Below the pieces are notes generated by a model. It did no database searches. It was not told the DNA's origin and saw only the letters and a program-made list of their open reading frames with translations. Both the position numbers and the translations under genes were made by a program. A DNA stretch of 64,000 nt from the NCBI RefSeq assembly GCF_000620065.1, contig NZ_JHVI01000007.1, positions 2,501 to 66,500 on the forward strand. The letters run 5' to 3'. The number at the start of each line of letters is the position of its first letter. Position 1 is the stretch's first letter. The DNA is from Meiothermus cerbereus DSM 11376. GTDB taxonomy: Bacteria; Deinococcota; Deinococci; Deinococcales; Thermaceae. Positions 34,160-42,816 of the stretch are shown piece after piece.

Positions 34160-35026
34160 TTAGCGCGCGGGCAGGCTGCGGTAGAGCAGCTCTTCGCCAA
34201 TACGCTGGATATTGTCCCGCAGGTTAACAGGCACGTTGGCCGCCCAGTGCCGTGGGTGCATCAAAATTTCCACAACAGAAAGCCGGTTTTCCAGCGCCTC
34301 TAAGGGGTCGCCGTCCAGCCAGAGGCTGGGGTACGCGCCATCGGAGTAGCGCCGGGCGTAATGACGGTGCAGGGCCTGGTCGTAGGCCTCGAGCTCGATA
34401 CCCAGGGCCTCGCGCAAGGACGGGTCTTGCAGCAGCTCGAGGTTGGTTATCCCCAGCCGGCGGTTGAGCCAATCGCCGTGCGAGGCCACGGTGTGCAGTG
34501 GCAGGCCGGTAAGGGCCTTCACCCTGCGGTAGTTTTCTGCAAACAAAGCCCGGATGGCCGGCATCCGGGCCTCGACCTCGGCACGGCTCTTGAGGCGGTG
34601 AAGCTTAGCATAGGTGGCGATTTCTTCGTAGTGATAGCTGGCCTCGCTGCCAGCGGCGTGAATCTCCTGCATCAGGCCCACATCGAGCGTGGACAGCCTG
34701 AAGTAAAACGAGCCCCTGACCTTCATCTCGCGCATCACCTGCCACAAAGCCCGTGTGGTGCGTAAATCGGTGTCGATGTCCAGGCGCAAAACCAGGTACA
34801 GACCCTGCCCTAAACCCCCCGCCTTGATCTTTTCCCAGATCGAGGCGATGGAGTGCACCTCGTAGCCCTGGGCCAGGGCCCGCTCGAGCAGCCCGCGCAG
34901 TTCGGCCGTTCGGTTGGGCAACAAGAAGTCGGAGTATAACCTGTACCATCCCTGCCGCAAAAGGGCCTTGAATCGGTAAGCAGGTTGTGTCTGATGAGGC
35001 TTTTCCATAAAAGAGCTAAACAACAT
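34160..35026 (-). CDS. Polysaccharide-deacetylase-like (NodB-fold) protein
   Basis: The 288-residue protein has a NodB-like core with the metal-binding Asp pair in LRLDIDTDLRT and a later SHGD motif, the pattern of carbohydrate deacetylase-related proteins, although the canonical H-x3-H motif is not clear ('YHYEE' is the nearest). It may remove acetyl groups from the polymer or a lipid-linked intermediate. It overlaps the end of the upstream glycosyltransferase by 11 bases, at an ATG at 35026; an internal ATG at 35008 is an alternative start. Confidence 0.7.
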   Translation of the reverse strand: MLFSSFMEKPHQTQPAYRFKALLRQGWYRLYSDFLLPNRTAELRGLLERALAQGYEVHSIASIWEKIKAGGLGQGLYLVLRLDIDTDLRTTRALWQVMREMKVRGSFYFRLSTLDVGLMQEIHAAGSEASYHYEEIATYAKLHRLKSRAEVEARMPAIRALFAENYRRVKALTGLPLHTVASHGDWLNRRLGITNLELLQDPSLREALGIELEAYDQALHRHYARRYSDGAYPSLWLDGDPLEALENRLSVVEILMHPRHWAANVPVNLRDNIQRIGEELLYRSLPAR

Positions 35027-36209
35027 CCCTGGCTGAGGTGACTGGCTGGCCTTCGATGAGGCGCTGGTAGTAGCTTAACAGGGTTCTGGCGTTCTGGCTG
35101 GCGTCGTAATGCTGGTAGACGTGCGCCTGCAACCTTTCGGCACGTTCCTGGGCCTGTGTGGGGTTACTGCGAAGCTGGGCCAGGGCTTGCAGGATGGCCT
35201 CAGGGCTGATTTCCTCGAGGGGAAAGCCGGTCTCCTGGCTGATGAGTTCAGGTATGCCCCCCTGGGTGCTGGCGATAACCGGCAGACCCGCTGCCCCGGC
35301 CTCGACCACCACCGTGGGCAGCCCTTCGCGGTAGGAAGGCAGTATCAGCGCATCGGCAGCGGCCATGTGCGCCCGAACCACCGGGTTGGGTTGCTGACCC
35401 AAGCAGCGAATAGCAGTACGCGAGGTGCTCACCAGTTGCTCGCGCATGGGCCCCTCACCGATAAACACCGCCAGCAGCGTTTCATCGTCGAGCTGGTGCA
35501 GGGCCTGGGCCAGTTCCCCCACGCCCTTGTACTTCCAGAGGGTTCCCACAAACAACAGCACGAACTTGTCAGGGGGCAGACCCAGCTCGGCCCGCAAAGC
35601 CTGCTTGTCGGGCCTGAGGTGGCGTGGGGGCAGCCTTAGCCCCACCCGGTGGGTAATCACCGGGCGGCTGGTGAGGGGTTGGGCTTTCTGACGAATGGCC
35701 TCGCTCACCGCCAGGATCAGGTCGGCCTGGGCCAGGGCCCGCTTGAAGTAGCGCATGTAACGGGGGCTCTGGTAAGGGTAGGTGTTGGCATCATCGCCGT
35801 GCAGCGTAATCACCAGGGGCTTTTTCCAGCGACGCTGCAGCCAAAGCCCTAAAGTGCCCTCCGGGTGGGCAAAGTGGGCGTGAATTAGGTCGTAGTTGCG
35901 CCCCTGGTAGGGCCGCAGCCCGAGGGCTTTGAGGTGGTGCGGCCAGCCCCAAAGGTTCTCGCCCGGAAAGGCTAGGTAGCGCAGGCGGGCTACCTTTAGG
36001 CCTTCCACCTGGTAATGGGTGGGAATCTGGGCATAGGCTTGCCAGGCTGGTTTGAGCCGGGCCATTCCGGGCAGCACCATAGGGATGGGGGCATACACAT
36101 CGACCTGTGCCCCCAGGCGCTGCAGCTCGAGGGCCTGGGTCTGCACAAAAATGCACGCCGATGGGTTGACTTCGGAAGGGAAGTCAGGGCTTAGGAGCAG
36201 CAGGCGCAT
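35016..36209 (-). CDS. Family 4 glycosyltransferase
   Basis: The 397-residue GT-B enzyme has the N-terminal acceptor domain ('LLLSPDFPSEVNPSACIFVQTQ'-type start) and a donor domain with 'FVLLFVGTLWKYKGVGEL' and the retaining-GT4 motif 'LPSYREGLPTVVVEAGAAGLPVI' (E-x7-E). It transfers a sugar from a nucleotide donor onto the growing lipid-linked repeat unit at the inner membrane face; sugar identity unknown. The ATG at 36209 overlaps the ligase gene by 26 bases, and the stop overlaps the deacetylase start, so the genes are tightly coupled. Confidence 0.88.
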   Translation of the reverse strand: MRLLLLSPDFPSEVNPSACIFVQTQALELQRLGAQVDVYAPIPMVLPGMARLKPAWQAYAQIPTHYQVEGLKVARLRYLAFPGENLWGWPHHLKALGLRPYQGRNYDLIHAHFAHPEGTLGLWLQRRWKKPLVITLHGDDANTYPYQSPRYMRYFKRALAQADLILAVSEAIRQKAQPLTSRPVITHRVGLRLPPRHLRPDKQALRAELGLPPDKFVLLFVGTLWKYKGVGELAQALHQLDDETLLAVFIGEGPMREQLVSTSRTAIRCLGQQPNPVVRAHMAAADALILPSYREGLPTVVVEAGAAGLPVIASTQGGIPELISQETGFPLEEISPEAILQALAQLRSNPTQAQERAERLQAHVYQHYDASQNARTLLSYYQRLIEGQPVTSARDVV

Positions 36210-37470
36210 AAATGTTACCTCGAACCATCATGGCCAGACCGTGCAAAAGCGCGATGGTCAGCCACAGGTATTTGCGTTCTAGAATGCCCAGAAACGCCCC
36301 TTGGATTAAGTAGGCCAGCAAGCAGGCCTTGAGAATCAGAATCAGGTCGGGGTGCACCGATTGCCGCAAGCTCACCTGAAGCAAGACCCACATCCAGGCC
36401 AGAAAAATGCCCAACCCTATCAGACCCACCTCGCTAACGAGCTCGAGGTAGATGTTGTGCGCCCCCCGACCATCCGTGATGTAGTAGGTATCGATGGACT
36501 CGAGGTCGGATTCAGCAGCGACACCCTGGCCAAACAAAACCGTAAAGGTTCCCAGGCCATGCCCAAAGATGAGGTTTTGTTGCGCGATCTGCCAACCCAC
36601 CGTCCAGATGGCCGTCCGACCGGCCCCCCCGTCCTCGGCGGCAGAGGTAATGCGGGAGGTCAGAAACTGGTTGACCGCTGGCAACTGAAACAGCGCCAGG
36701 CCCACCAGCCCAGATGCCAGGCCCAGCGTAAGAAACCGCTGCCAGCCCAGACGCGGCAGAATCACCAAGGCCAGCGTAACCACAATGGCTACCCAGGCGC
36801 TGCGGGTGCCGGAAAGCACCACCGCCAGGGTACAGACTGCAAAGCAGAATATGCTATACCAGCGCATCCAGGGGCTTTTTGTGGTCAGCCACAAGCCCAC
36901 CGCCACCAAAGAACCCAGCAAGACCACCGCCGCAAAATCGGCCGCGTCGGCTGCCCCGGCAAAGGTGGTACGGCTCAAAGGATTTTGCAGGTAGTTGGCG
37001 ATACCCTGAACTGCAGCGATACCAGCCCCCAGCGAGTAGGAAAACAAAACGGGTTGGATGGTTCTGGGCCGCGCCATGATGAAAAAGGCTATAGCCAGGG
37101 CTCCCACCAGTTGCTGCGCCCAGGCCTGGATCTTGTCCCAGGTTGCCGACGGTTCTACCGACCAAAAGTAGCTCAGAAAAAGCCAGAGCATTAGGGCCAC
37201 GGCCAGCACAGAAATCCGCAGCCGCGGAATCATCCGCCAGGTAAGCACCAGGGCTGGAAACCAGGCGATTTTCGGGCGTCGTATTTGGAAAACCAGAGAA
37301 AGCAAAAACAGGCCCATAAGCGCCTTGGATAGGGTAAACACCCCTTCCACAGCAAATACCCCCTCGAGCGGCAGGCTAAAGGTATACAGGTACAGCAAAA
37401 TTTGTGGGAAAGCCAGCCAGGACCACAGGGGAAACAGCAAAGCCGCCGTCAGCGGCGCAACCAACCTCAT
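36184..37470 (-). CDS. O-antigen ligase/polymerase family membrane protein (Wzy/WaaL-like)
   Basis: The 428-residue protein has about 11-12 transmembrane helices and the large periplasmic loop with 'HGLGTFTVLFGQGV' and 'AHNIYLELVSEVGLIGL', the characteristic Wzy_C/O-antigen-ligase motif (H-N-x-x-L-E). It polymerises or ligates the repeat units in the periplasm. With Wzx and Wzz next door, a polymerase role is more likely than ligation. The ATG overlaps the stop of wzx (ATGA). Confidence 0.87.
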   Translation of the reverse strand: MRLVAPLTAALLFPLWSWLAFPQILLYLYTFSLPLEGVFAVEGVFTLSKALMGLFLLSLVFQIRRPKIAWFPALVLTWRMIPRLRISVLAVALMLWLFLSYFWSVEPSATWDKIQAWAQQLVGALAIAFFIMARPRTIQPVLFSYSLGAGIAAVQGIANYLQNPLSRTTFAGAADAADFAAVVLLGSLVAVGLWLTTKSPWMRWYSIFCFAVCTLAVVLSGTRSAWVAIVVTLALVILPRLGWQRFLTLGLASGLVGLALFQLPAVNQFLTSRITSAAEDGGAGRTAIWTVGWQIAQQNLIFGHGLGTFTVLFGQGVAAESDLESIDTYYITDGRGAHNIYLELVSEVGLIGLGIFLAWMWVLLQVSLRQSVHPDLILILKACLLAYLIQGAFLGILERKYLWLTIALLHGLAMMVRGNIYAPAAPKP

Positions 37471-38897
37471 CGCAAACCTTCCTTCCCGAGCTCTTTGGCA
37501 GTTAAAAACAGAACAACTGCGCCCAGAAAAACCGCCAGACCCAGCAAAGCCCAGCCTGCCATCCAGTGCTCAAGCCCCCACAGCAGCAACAAAACAGGCA
37601 GGTTGAGCCAGATAAACCGGCGTAAGCCGAACCAAAAATCAGCCCAGCGCACCCCCGCCGCCCGGAAGAACAGCACCAGCGACATCCCAGCCACCAGGGC
37701 GCTGCTGGCGGCGAACAAAAAAACCGCCCAGTAGATCTGCTGGGTGGTTATGCCCCAGTAAATAGCCCCCATGCGCAAGGCCAGCTCTAAAATGGTGAAA
37801 ACCAGCAAGGCCCGCTGCCACTCCCGCACGGTAAGCAAGGTAGACAGGGGTTGCGCCACCATAGAAAGCAGTAAGTAAGGCGCCAGCAGCCGGGCGTAAA
37901 CCCCCGCTTCCTGCCACTCGGAGCCAAAAATTAGGGGAAAAGCCTGGGGTGCTATCACAAACAAAGCCCCAAATACAGGCAACCCCACCGCCAACAGCAT
38001 GGTAGCGGTCTGGGTGGTGAGCCGGGCCAGCTCGGGGGTCTCGCGGGCTGCCGCGGCCCTGGAAAAAAAGACCTGCCCAATGGACTGGGCCACCAGGGTG
38101 ACGGGAATGGTGGTAATACGGTAGCTGAGGCCAAACTGTCCCATTGCCGCAGTGCCAAAAAAGGCCGTCAGCACAATAAACGGCAGGTGGAAGCTGGCCG
38201 CGGTCAGCAAGGCGGCGCTGCTACCAAACACAAGAAAGCTCCGGTAGCGACGGGCCGTCTGACGCAAGGAAAGCCAGCTCACACCCTCGAGGCTGCGGGG
38301 CAGCAAGCGCAACAAGGCCTGCACACCCCCCAGGCGCCCCAGCACATCACCCAACAGTAACCCAGTCGGCCCCTTAACCAGTAGCCCCAGGCCCACCTGG
38401 GCCAGAGCCTGCCAGAGCCCTTGCTGAAACTTGGTTTGGGCCAGCACACCAAAGCGCTGCAAGCGCAAGGCCCACATGCTGCCCGACTGCATAAGGGCGA
38501 TGCAAGCCAGCCCCACACCCACCAGAACCGCAAACCAACCGGGGATTGGAACACCCAGCCAAACTGAAAAATTATCCCGAAGGAACCAAAAGGCTGCACC
38601 TATTAGCAGGCTCAGGCCCAGGCCCACGCCCACTGCAATCAGCAATAGCCTGCGGGCCTCCGGTTCCTCCTTTGGTAGCTGAATGGCCTGCTCGTAGCGA
38701 AGGTTGATTACCACCGCCGCCAGGGAAAGGATTGAGCCATACAAAGCCCACCAGCCAAAGTCTTCTGGCTTATAGATGCGTGTCAGAAGGGGCTGTACCA
38801 GAATGACCAAACCCTGACCCAATACCGTACTGCTGGCCAGCAAGGCCGCGCTACGCATAAAGGACGTCTGGGTAAAAAAACCTTTGATTCGGGTCAT
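37467..38897 (-). CDS. Wzx-type polysaccharide flippase (MATE/MOP superfamily)
   Basis: The 476-residue protein has 12-14 transmembrane helices; the N-terminal 'ASSTVLGQGLVILVQPLLTRIYKPEDFG' region is typical of the Wzx/PST family. It flips undecaprenyl-linked repeats across the inner membrane. The ATG at 38897 (MTRIKGFF) is chosen because the upstream TTG at 38945 adds only unlikely charged residues. A MRSAAL start at 38858 is also possible. The gene is divergent from the wzz gene, with the start of both transcripts between 38898 and 39152. Confidence 0.88.
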   Translation of the reverse strand: MTRIKGFFTQTSFMRSAALLASSTVLGQGLVILVQPLLTRIYKPEDFGWWALYGSILSLAAVVINLRYEQAIQLPKEEPEARRLLLIAVGVGLGLSLLIGAAFWFLRDNFSVWLGVPIPGWFAVLVGVGLACIALMQSGSMWALRLQRFGVLAQTKFQQGLWQALAQVGLGLLVKGPTGLLLGDVLGRLGGVQALLRLLPRSLEGVSWLSLRQTARRYRSFLVFGSSAALLTAASFHLPFIVLTAFFGTAAMGQFGLSYRITTIPVTLVAQSIGQVFFSRAAAARETPELARLTTQTATMLLAVGLPVFGALFVIAPQAFPLIFGSEWQEAGVYARLLAPYLLLSMVAQPLSTLLTVREWQRALLVFTILELALRMGAIYWGITTQQIYWAVFLFAASSALVAGMSLVLFFRAAGVRWADFWFGLRRFIWLNLPVLLLLWGLEHWMAGWALLGLAVFLGAVVLFLTAKELGKEGLR

Positions 38898-39152
38898 ACA
38901 GGGCGGTGTGGGGTTGCGGCTGCGGGTATACCTGCTATAGTCCAACCCCTATGGTACACAGCCTGACCCAGCCCGTCGGTTATTTTGCGTAACCTCGAGC
39001 GTTAAACGCTTGCGGAATTGGGTTATCTTAGGAGCAGCGGGTTATTTCCCCTAGCGTTCCTGGGCCAATGCGGTTAGGCTGAGTCCACCAGCGGGCCAGC
39101 CGGGTTGGGTTTCCTGGTGTGTTGTTAACCTCTAGTCAAAACCCGAGGAAAC
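38898..39152. promoter_or_regulatory. Divergent intergenic region between wzx and wzz
   Basis: About 255 bases that must hold promoters for both transcripts of the assembly genes. A 13-bp palindrome (AGCGTTAAACGCT, 38998-39010) lies in the middle and could be an operator. Candidate -10 boxes: TATAGC/TATACC on the minus strand near 38928-38940. On the plus strand TATCTT near 39024 is weak. I cannot assign the starts with confidence. Confidence 0.35.
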
Positions 39153-39941
39153 ATGATGAGAAGTATGTCCAGCATGACCGATTTCGACCGTTTGCTCTTG
39201 GGCTTTAGCCGTTATATGTGGGCATTGTTGGGGCTTGCGGTGGTGGCTGCGGTCGCAGCTTACCTTCTGAGCACTTTTCAACCGCGTGTTTACGAAGCTT
39301 CCGCCCGGCTGCTTTCGGCCCAGCCGGTTGAGCTAGGTTCCACCATCAGCTCCCCCCAGTTCCGACCCCTGGCTGCTGCGGCCTACCGCGAAGCCGCCTA
39401 CGGCACCCTGGTGCTCGAGCAGATGAACCGGCGCTTTCCTAGCATATTACCAAAAGAAGCCGCAAAGGTTCGGGAAAAATTGCGAATCCGCTCAATCGAA
39501 ACGGTGGGCTCGAGTTCGACGGTTTTTGTGCTGAGCGCCCGCGATACTGACCCCCGCCGGGCTGCAGCCCTGGCCAACACCTGGGCCGAAGCCCTGCGCA
39601 ACTGGGAGGAAGCCCTGATCCGAGACAACTTCAAGCGCGCCAGCATTTCGCTGGAAAACCGGATTCGCTGGGTGGATATCCAGCTTGCTCAGGCCTCCAA
39701 CCGCACCGACCAGGCCGTACTACGGGAACTACGGGCTGGCCTCGAGCGCGAACTGGGCATTGTGCGTTCTCTGGAAAACAGCGCCACCGGCCAGCTTTCG
39801 CTGCTGGCACAGGCCGAAGTACCCACCGAGGCCATCTGGCCCCGCCCCTTGCTCACGGCAGGAATTGCCGCCATCTCCATACTCCTGCTCGGGTTTATTC
39901 TGCTGGCCGTACGGGATCGGCTATCTGGCTCTATTGGGTAA
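39153..39941 (+). CDS. Wzz-like polysaccharide co-polymerase (chain-length regulator)
   Basis: The 262-residue protein has two transmembrane helices (about 26-47 and 228-250) flanking a periplasmic domain rich in helices ('EKLRIRSIETVGSSSTVFVL', 'ALANTWAEALRNWEEALI'), and a short C-terminal cytoplasmic tail without a tyrosine-kinase domain. It resembles Wzz/PCP proteins that set the length of Wzy-made polymer. GAGGAA precedes the ATG ATG start (39153 or 39156). It is transcribed away from wzx/wzy, opposite in strand, toward the second beta-helix gene. Confidence 0.82.
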   Translation: MMRSMSSMTDFDRLLLGFSRYMWALLGLAVVAAVAAYLLSTFQPRVYEASARLLSAQPVELGSTISSPQFRPLAAAAYREAAYGTLVLEQMNRRFPSILPKEAAKVREKLRIRSIETVGSSSTVFVLSARDTDPRRAAALANTWAEALRNWEEALIRDNFKRASISLENRIRWVDIQLAQASNRTDQAVLRELRAGLERELGIVRSLENSATGQLSLLAQAEVPTEAIWPRPLLTAGIAAISILLLGFILLAVRDRLSGSIG

Positions 39942-40140
39942 ACTACTGGGTAAAGCGCGTGGGGGAGCCCAAGCATAGCTGGCCAGGTTGGGTGTTCCCG
40001 CCAAGGCCTCGTGTGTAGCGCGGTAGTCCGGCCCCAGCAAATATCGCCAGATACCGGCAGCCAGGTTCGGGTTGCACAAGCGCAGAATCGGCTATATTTG
40101 GTGTACCAATGTATTTGCTCCAGGAATCGCTTTGGTGTTT

Positions 40141-41313
40141 ATGAGAAAACGAACTTTTACCCTCTGGTTACCCGCAAGGCAGATCGGCGTCAAATGGGCG
40201 GTGGCGTTTTTGGTCATTTTGCTGGCAGCCTGCATTACCGGCTCTCAATACACCCCCCTGAACCCCAGACCGGATACCTCGTATGGTTTGTTCAGCCTGC
40301 CCAGCGGCCCTACCTACTACGTAAGCCCCAGCGGCAGCAACGCCAACGACGGCTCACGCGAGCGCCCCTGGGCCACCCTCTCCTTTGCCGTCCAGAAACT
40401 AAAGCCCGGCAACGTTCTGCGGGTGCTCCCGGGCAACTACAACGAGTCCGTGCAGGTTACTGTCTCCGGTACTGTCTCTCAACGCATCACCATCGCCTCC
40501 GAAACCCGCTGGGGCGCCAAACTCAACGCCCAGGGCAATCTCTTTGGTATTGATGTCCGCGGCAGCTATGTGGATATTGTGGGTTTTGAAGTGACCAACG
40601 CCACTAACAGCGGCATCATCAGCTGGGCTCCCTACAACCGCTTTCTCTTTAACCACGTCTACGGCATCCGGCCCCAGTGCGACACCAACGGCGGGGCAGG
40701 GATCAATGCCAGCCAGCCCAACGCCAACAACACCACTATTGTGAGCAACCTGGTGCACGACATCGGCGATCTCTCGGCGGGCTCATGCACCCGTATCCAC
40801 GGCATTTACCAAGGGAGCCCTAAGGGCATCATTCAGAACAACATTATCTACCGGGCTCGAGGCTTCGGGATTACCACCTGGCAGGCCGCCAGTGCTGTGG
40901 TTATGACCCATAACCTTTCCTTCTCCAACCTCTACGGCGGCATCTCGGTGGGCTCGGGCGAAAACACGCTCGGCTACAAAGCCGAAAACTTCCTGGTAGC
41001 CAACAACATCGTGGTGGGCAACCCCCGCGGCATCAGCGAGGAGAACAACACCGGGGTTAATCGATTTGTTAACAACCTGGTCTGGAACAACGCCACCAAC
41101 TGGGTCTTGCTCACCAGCAGCCAGCAAAGCAGCCTGAACGAAGACCCGCGCTTCATAAACTTTAAGGCCGACGGCAGCGGCGACTACCGCCTGAGCAACG
41201 ACAGCCCGGCCATCGACAAAGGTATTCGTGAAGCAGCCCCCAGCTTCGATTTTCTGGGCCATCCACGCATTATGGGCACAGCCCCCGACTTAGGCCCCTT
41301 AGAAATCCGCTAG
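40141..41313 (+). CDS. Beta-helix lipoprotein (copy 2, without the Ig-like domain)
   Basis: The 390-residue protein has a lipobox (VILLAAC) after an unusually basic N-terminus, then the same DUF1565-type beta-helix as the gene at 24954-26408. The DNA of the two copies is nearly identical over long runs; for example 25701-25763 and 40606-40668 agree for 63 bases. It lacks the Ig-like domain and glycine linker of copy 1. It probably binds or modifies the exported polysaccharide. Start is the ATG at 40141; no good ribosome site is visible, and TATATT at 40093 could be its -10. Confidence 0.78.
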   Translation: MRKRTFTLWLPARQIGVKWAVAFLVILLAACITGSQYTPLNPRPDTSYGLFSLPSGPTYYVSPSGSNANDGSRERPWATLSFAVQKLKPGNVLRVLPGNYNESVQVTVSGTVSQRITIASETRWGAKLNAQGNLFGIDVRGSYVDIVGFEVTNATNSGIISWAPYNRFLFNHVYGIRPQCDTNGGAGINASQPNANNTTIVSNLVHDIGDLSAGSCTRIHGIYQGSPKGIIQNNIIYRARGFGITTWQAASAVVMTHNLSFSNLYGGISVGSGENTLGYKAENFLVANNIVVGNPRGISEENNTGVNRFVNNLVWNNATNWVLLTSSQQSSLNEDPRFINFKADGSGDYRLSNDSPAIDKGIREAAPSFDFLGHPRIMGTAPDLGPLEIR

Positions 41314-41568
41314 GCGCCCGCGTTACCTATAAGGTTCTCACGAAGCGTTGAGTTCACAGGTTCTGGGGCAGAGCTGTAACGCCCATTGGGTCAAACAACC
41401 TGTCCGAGCAGCTAAAACTGACTACACTACATGGAGTGAGCGAGCCGAGTGTCCTACTAGAAGAGTTGGCAAGAACTCACAGTGGGCAAAGCACTCGCCG
41501 GTTGCGTCCAGTGCTTGCAGGAAAGCCGTCGAGCCAGACTGGAAACCAATACCCGCATGGGAGGTAGT
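41314..41568 (+). other. Leader region before the glycosyltransferase-wbp operon
   Basis: About 255 bases without a gene. It should contain the promoter for the long plus-strand operon. TACACT (near 41429-41434) is a possible -10 box, but no clear -35 goes with it. A long untranslated leader of over 100 bases would follow; no terminator or riboswitch motif is evident. Confidence 0.3.
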
Positions 41569-42807
41569 GTGCGCTTTTTGTTTTTAACCCAGTATTTTCC
41601 TCCAGAGATTGGCGCAGCGCAGGTGCGGCTGGCCTCGGTCATTCGCGAGCTGGTGCGGTTGGGACACCAGGTAGAGGTGATCACGGCTTTACCCAACTAC
41701 CCTACCGGGCAGATCTTTGAGGGTTACCGGGGCAAGCTCTGGCTCGAGGAAGACTGGGAAGGCGTACGGGTGGTACGCACCTGGCTCTATCCCGCCATGG
41801 GCACTGGCCCCAAGCGGCTGCTCAACTACTTCAGCTTTATGGTGAGCGCACTGGGTGGGCTGCTGAGGGTTCAGAAACCCGACTACATCTTTGTGGAGTC
41901 GCCTCCCCTGTTTCTTAGCCTAACGGCCCACCTGGCCTCGCGCCGCTTTGGGGTGCCTTTTATATTCAACGTGGCCGACCTCTGGCCGGACTCGGTGCGC
42001 CAACTGGGCCTCATGAAGGAAGGGCTGCTGCTGCGCCTGGCTGAAGGTCTGGAAGGCTGGAGCTACCGGCAGGCCCACTTTGTTACCGCGGTTACCGAAG
42101 GCATCCGGAAGGTTTTGCTGGAGGAAAAGAAGGTTCCCGCTCATAAGGTGCTTTACCTGCCCAACGGGGTCGATACTGAGCTGTTCAAACCCACAGCGCC
42201 CGACCTGGCACTTGCGCGTGAGCTGGGGCTAGAGGGCAAGAAGGTCGTTCTGTATGCTGGCAACCACGGCTATGCCCACGGGCTCGAGGTTGCGCTCCAG
42301 GCCGCCCAGCTTTTGTCGGATCCGCAGGTGGTGCTGGTGCTCATCGGCGATGGCTCAGAAAAACCCCGCCTGAAGCAGATGGCGCAGGAAATGGGGCTTA
42401 CCAATGTGCGTTTCTTAGAGCCAAAACCCCCCGAGTACATCACCAGGCTCTACTCGCTGGCGGTAGCCGGCCTTTCGACCCTGCGCGACTCACCGTTATT
42501 CGAGATGACCCGCCCGGTCAAGATATTTGCCGGAATGAGCTGTGCTAGGCCCATCCTGTACACCGGCAGCGGCGAAGGTGCTCGCTTAATTGAGTCGGCC
42601 CAGGCCGGGCTGGTGAGCCCCCCCGAGGACGCCCAGGCCCTGGCCCGCAACATCATGAGGCTGATAGAGAACCCCGCCCTGGCCGAGAAGCTGGGCCAGA
42701 ACGGACGGCGCTATGTGGAAGCCCACTTAAGCTGGTCGAGCCTGATACAAAACTGGCTCACCCAGCTTCAATCTGGACAGCCCAAAGGTGAAAAAGTTCC
42801 GGTATAA
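41569..42807 (+). CDS. Family 4 glycosyltransferase (WbuB-like)
   Basis: The 412-residue GT-B protein starts 'MRFLFLTQYFPPEIGAAQVR', the standard beginning of the WbuB-like GT4 group of aminosugar transferases, with 'IFNVADLWPDSVRQLG', YLPNGVDTELF and C-terminal 'SPPEDAQALARNI'. The donor-site E-x7-E region is degenerate ('LFEMTRPVKIFAGMSCARPI'), as normal for this group. It likely transfers an N-acetylated sugar to the lipid-linked intermediate. The GTG at 41569 with GGGAGGT just upstream is chosen; an ATG at 41557 would add four residues. Confidence 0.87.
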   Translation: MRFLFLTQYFPPEIGAAQVRLASVIRELVRLGHQVEVITALPNYPTGQIFEGYRGKLWLEEDWEGVRVVRTWLYPAMGTGPKRLLNYFSFMVSALGGLLRVQKPDYIFVESPPLFLSLTAHLASRRFGVPFIFNVADLWPDSVRQLGLMKEGLLLRLAEGLEGWSYRQAHFVTAVTEGIRKVLLEEKKVPAHKVLYLPNGVDTELFKPTAPDLALARELGLEGKKVVLYAGNHGYAHGLEVALQAAQLLSDPQVVLVLIGDGSEKPRLKQMAQEMGLTNVRFLEPKPPEYITRLYSLAVAGLSTLRDSPLFEMTRPVKIFAGMSCARPILYTGSGEGARLIESAQAGLVSPPEDAQALARNIMRLIENPALAEKLGQNGRRYVEAHLSWSSLIQNWLTQLQSGQPKGEKVPV

Positions 42808-42816
42808 GGAGAACAT

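Noticed and set aside
40000-40140. tRNA-like T-loop text (GGTTCGGGTT) before the second beta-helix gene
   Set aside because: No acceptor, D or anticodon stems could be paired around it.
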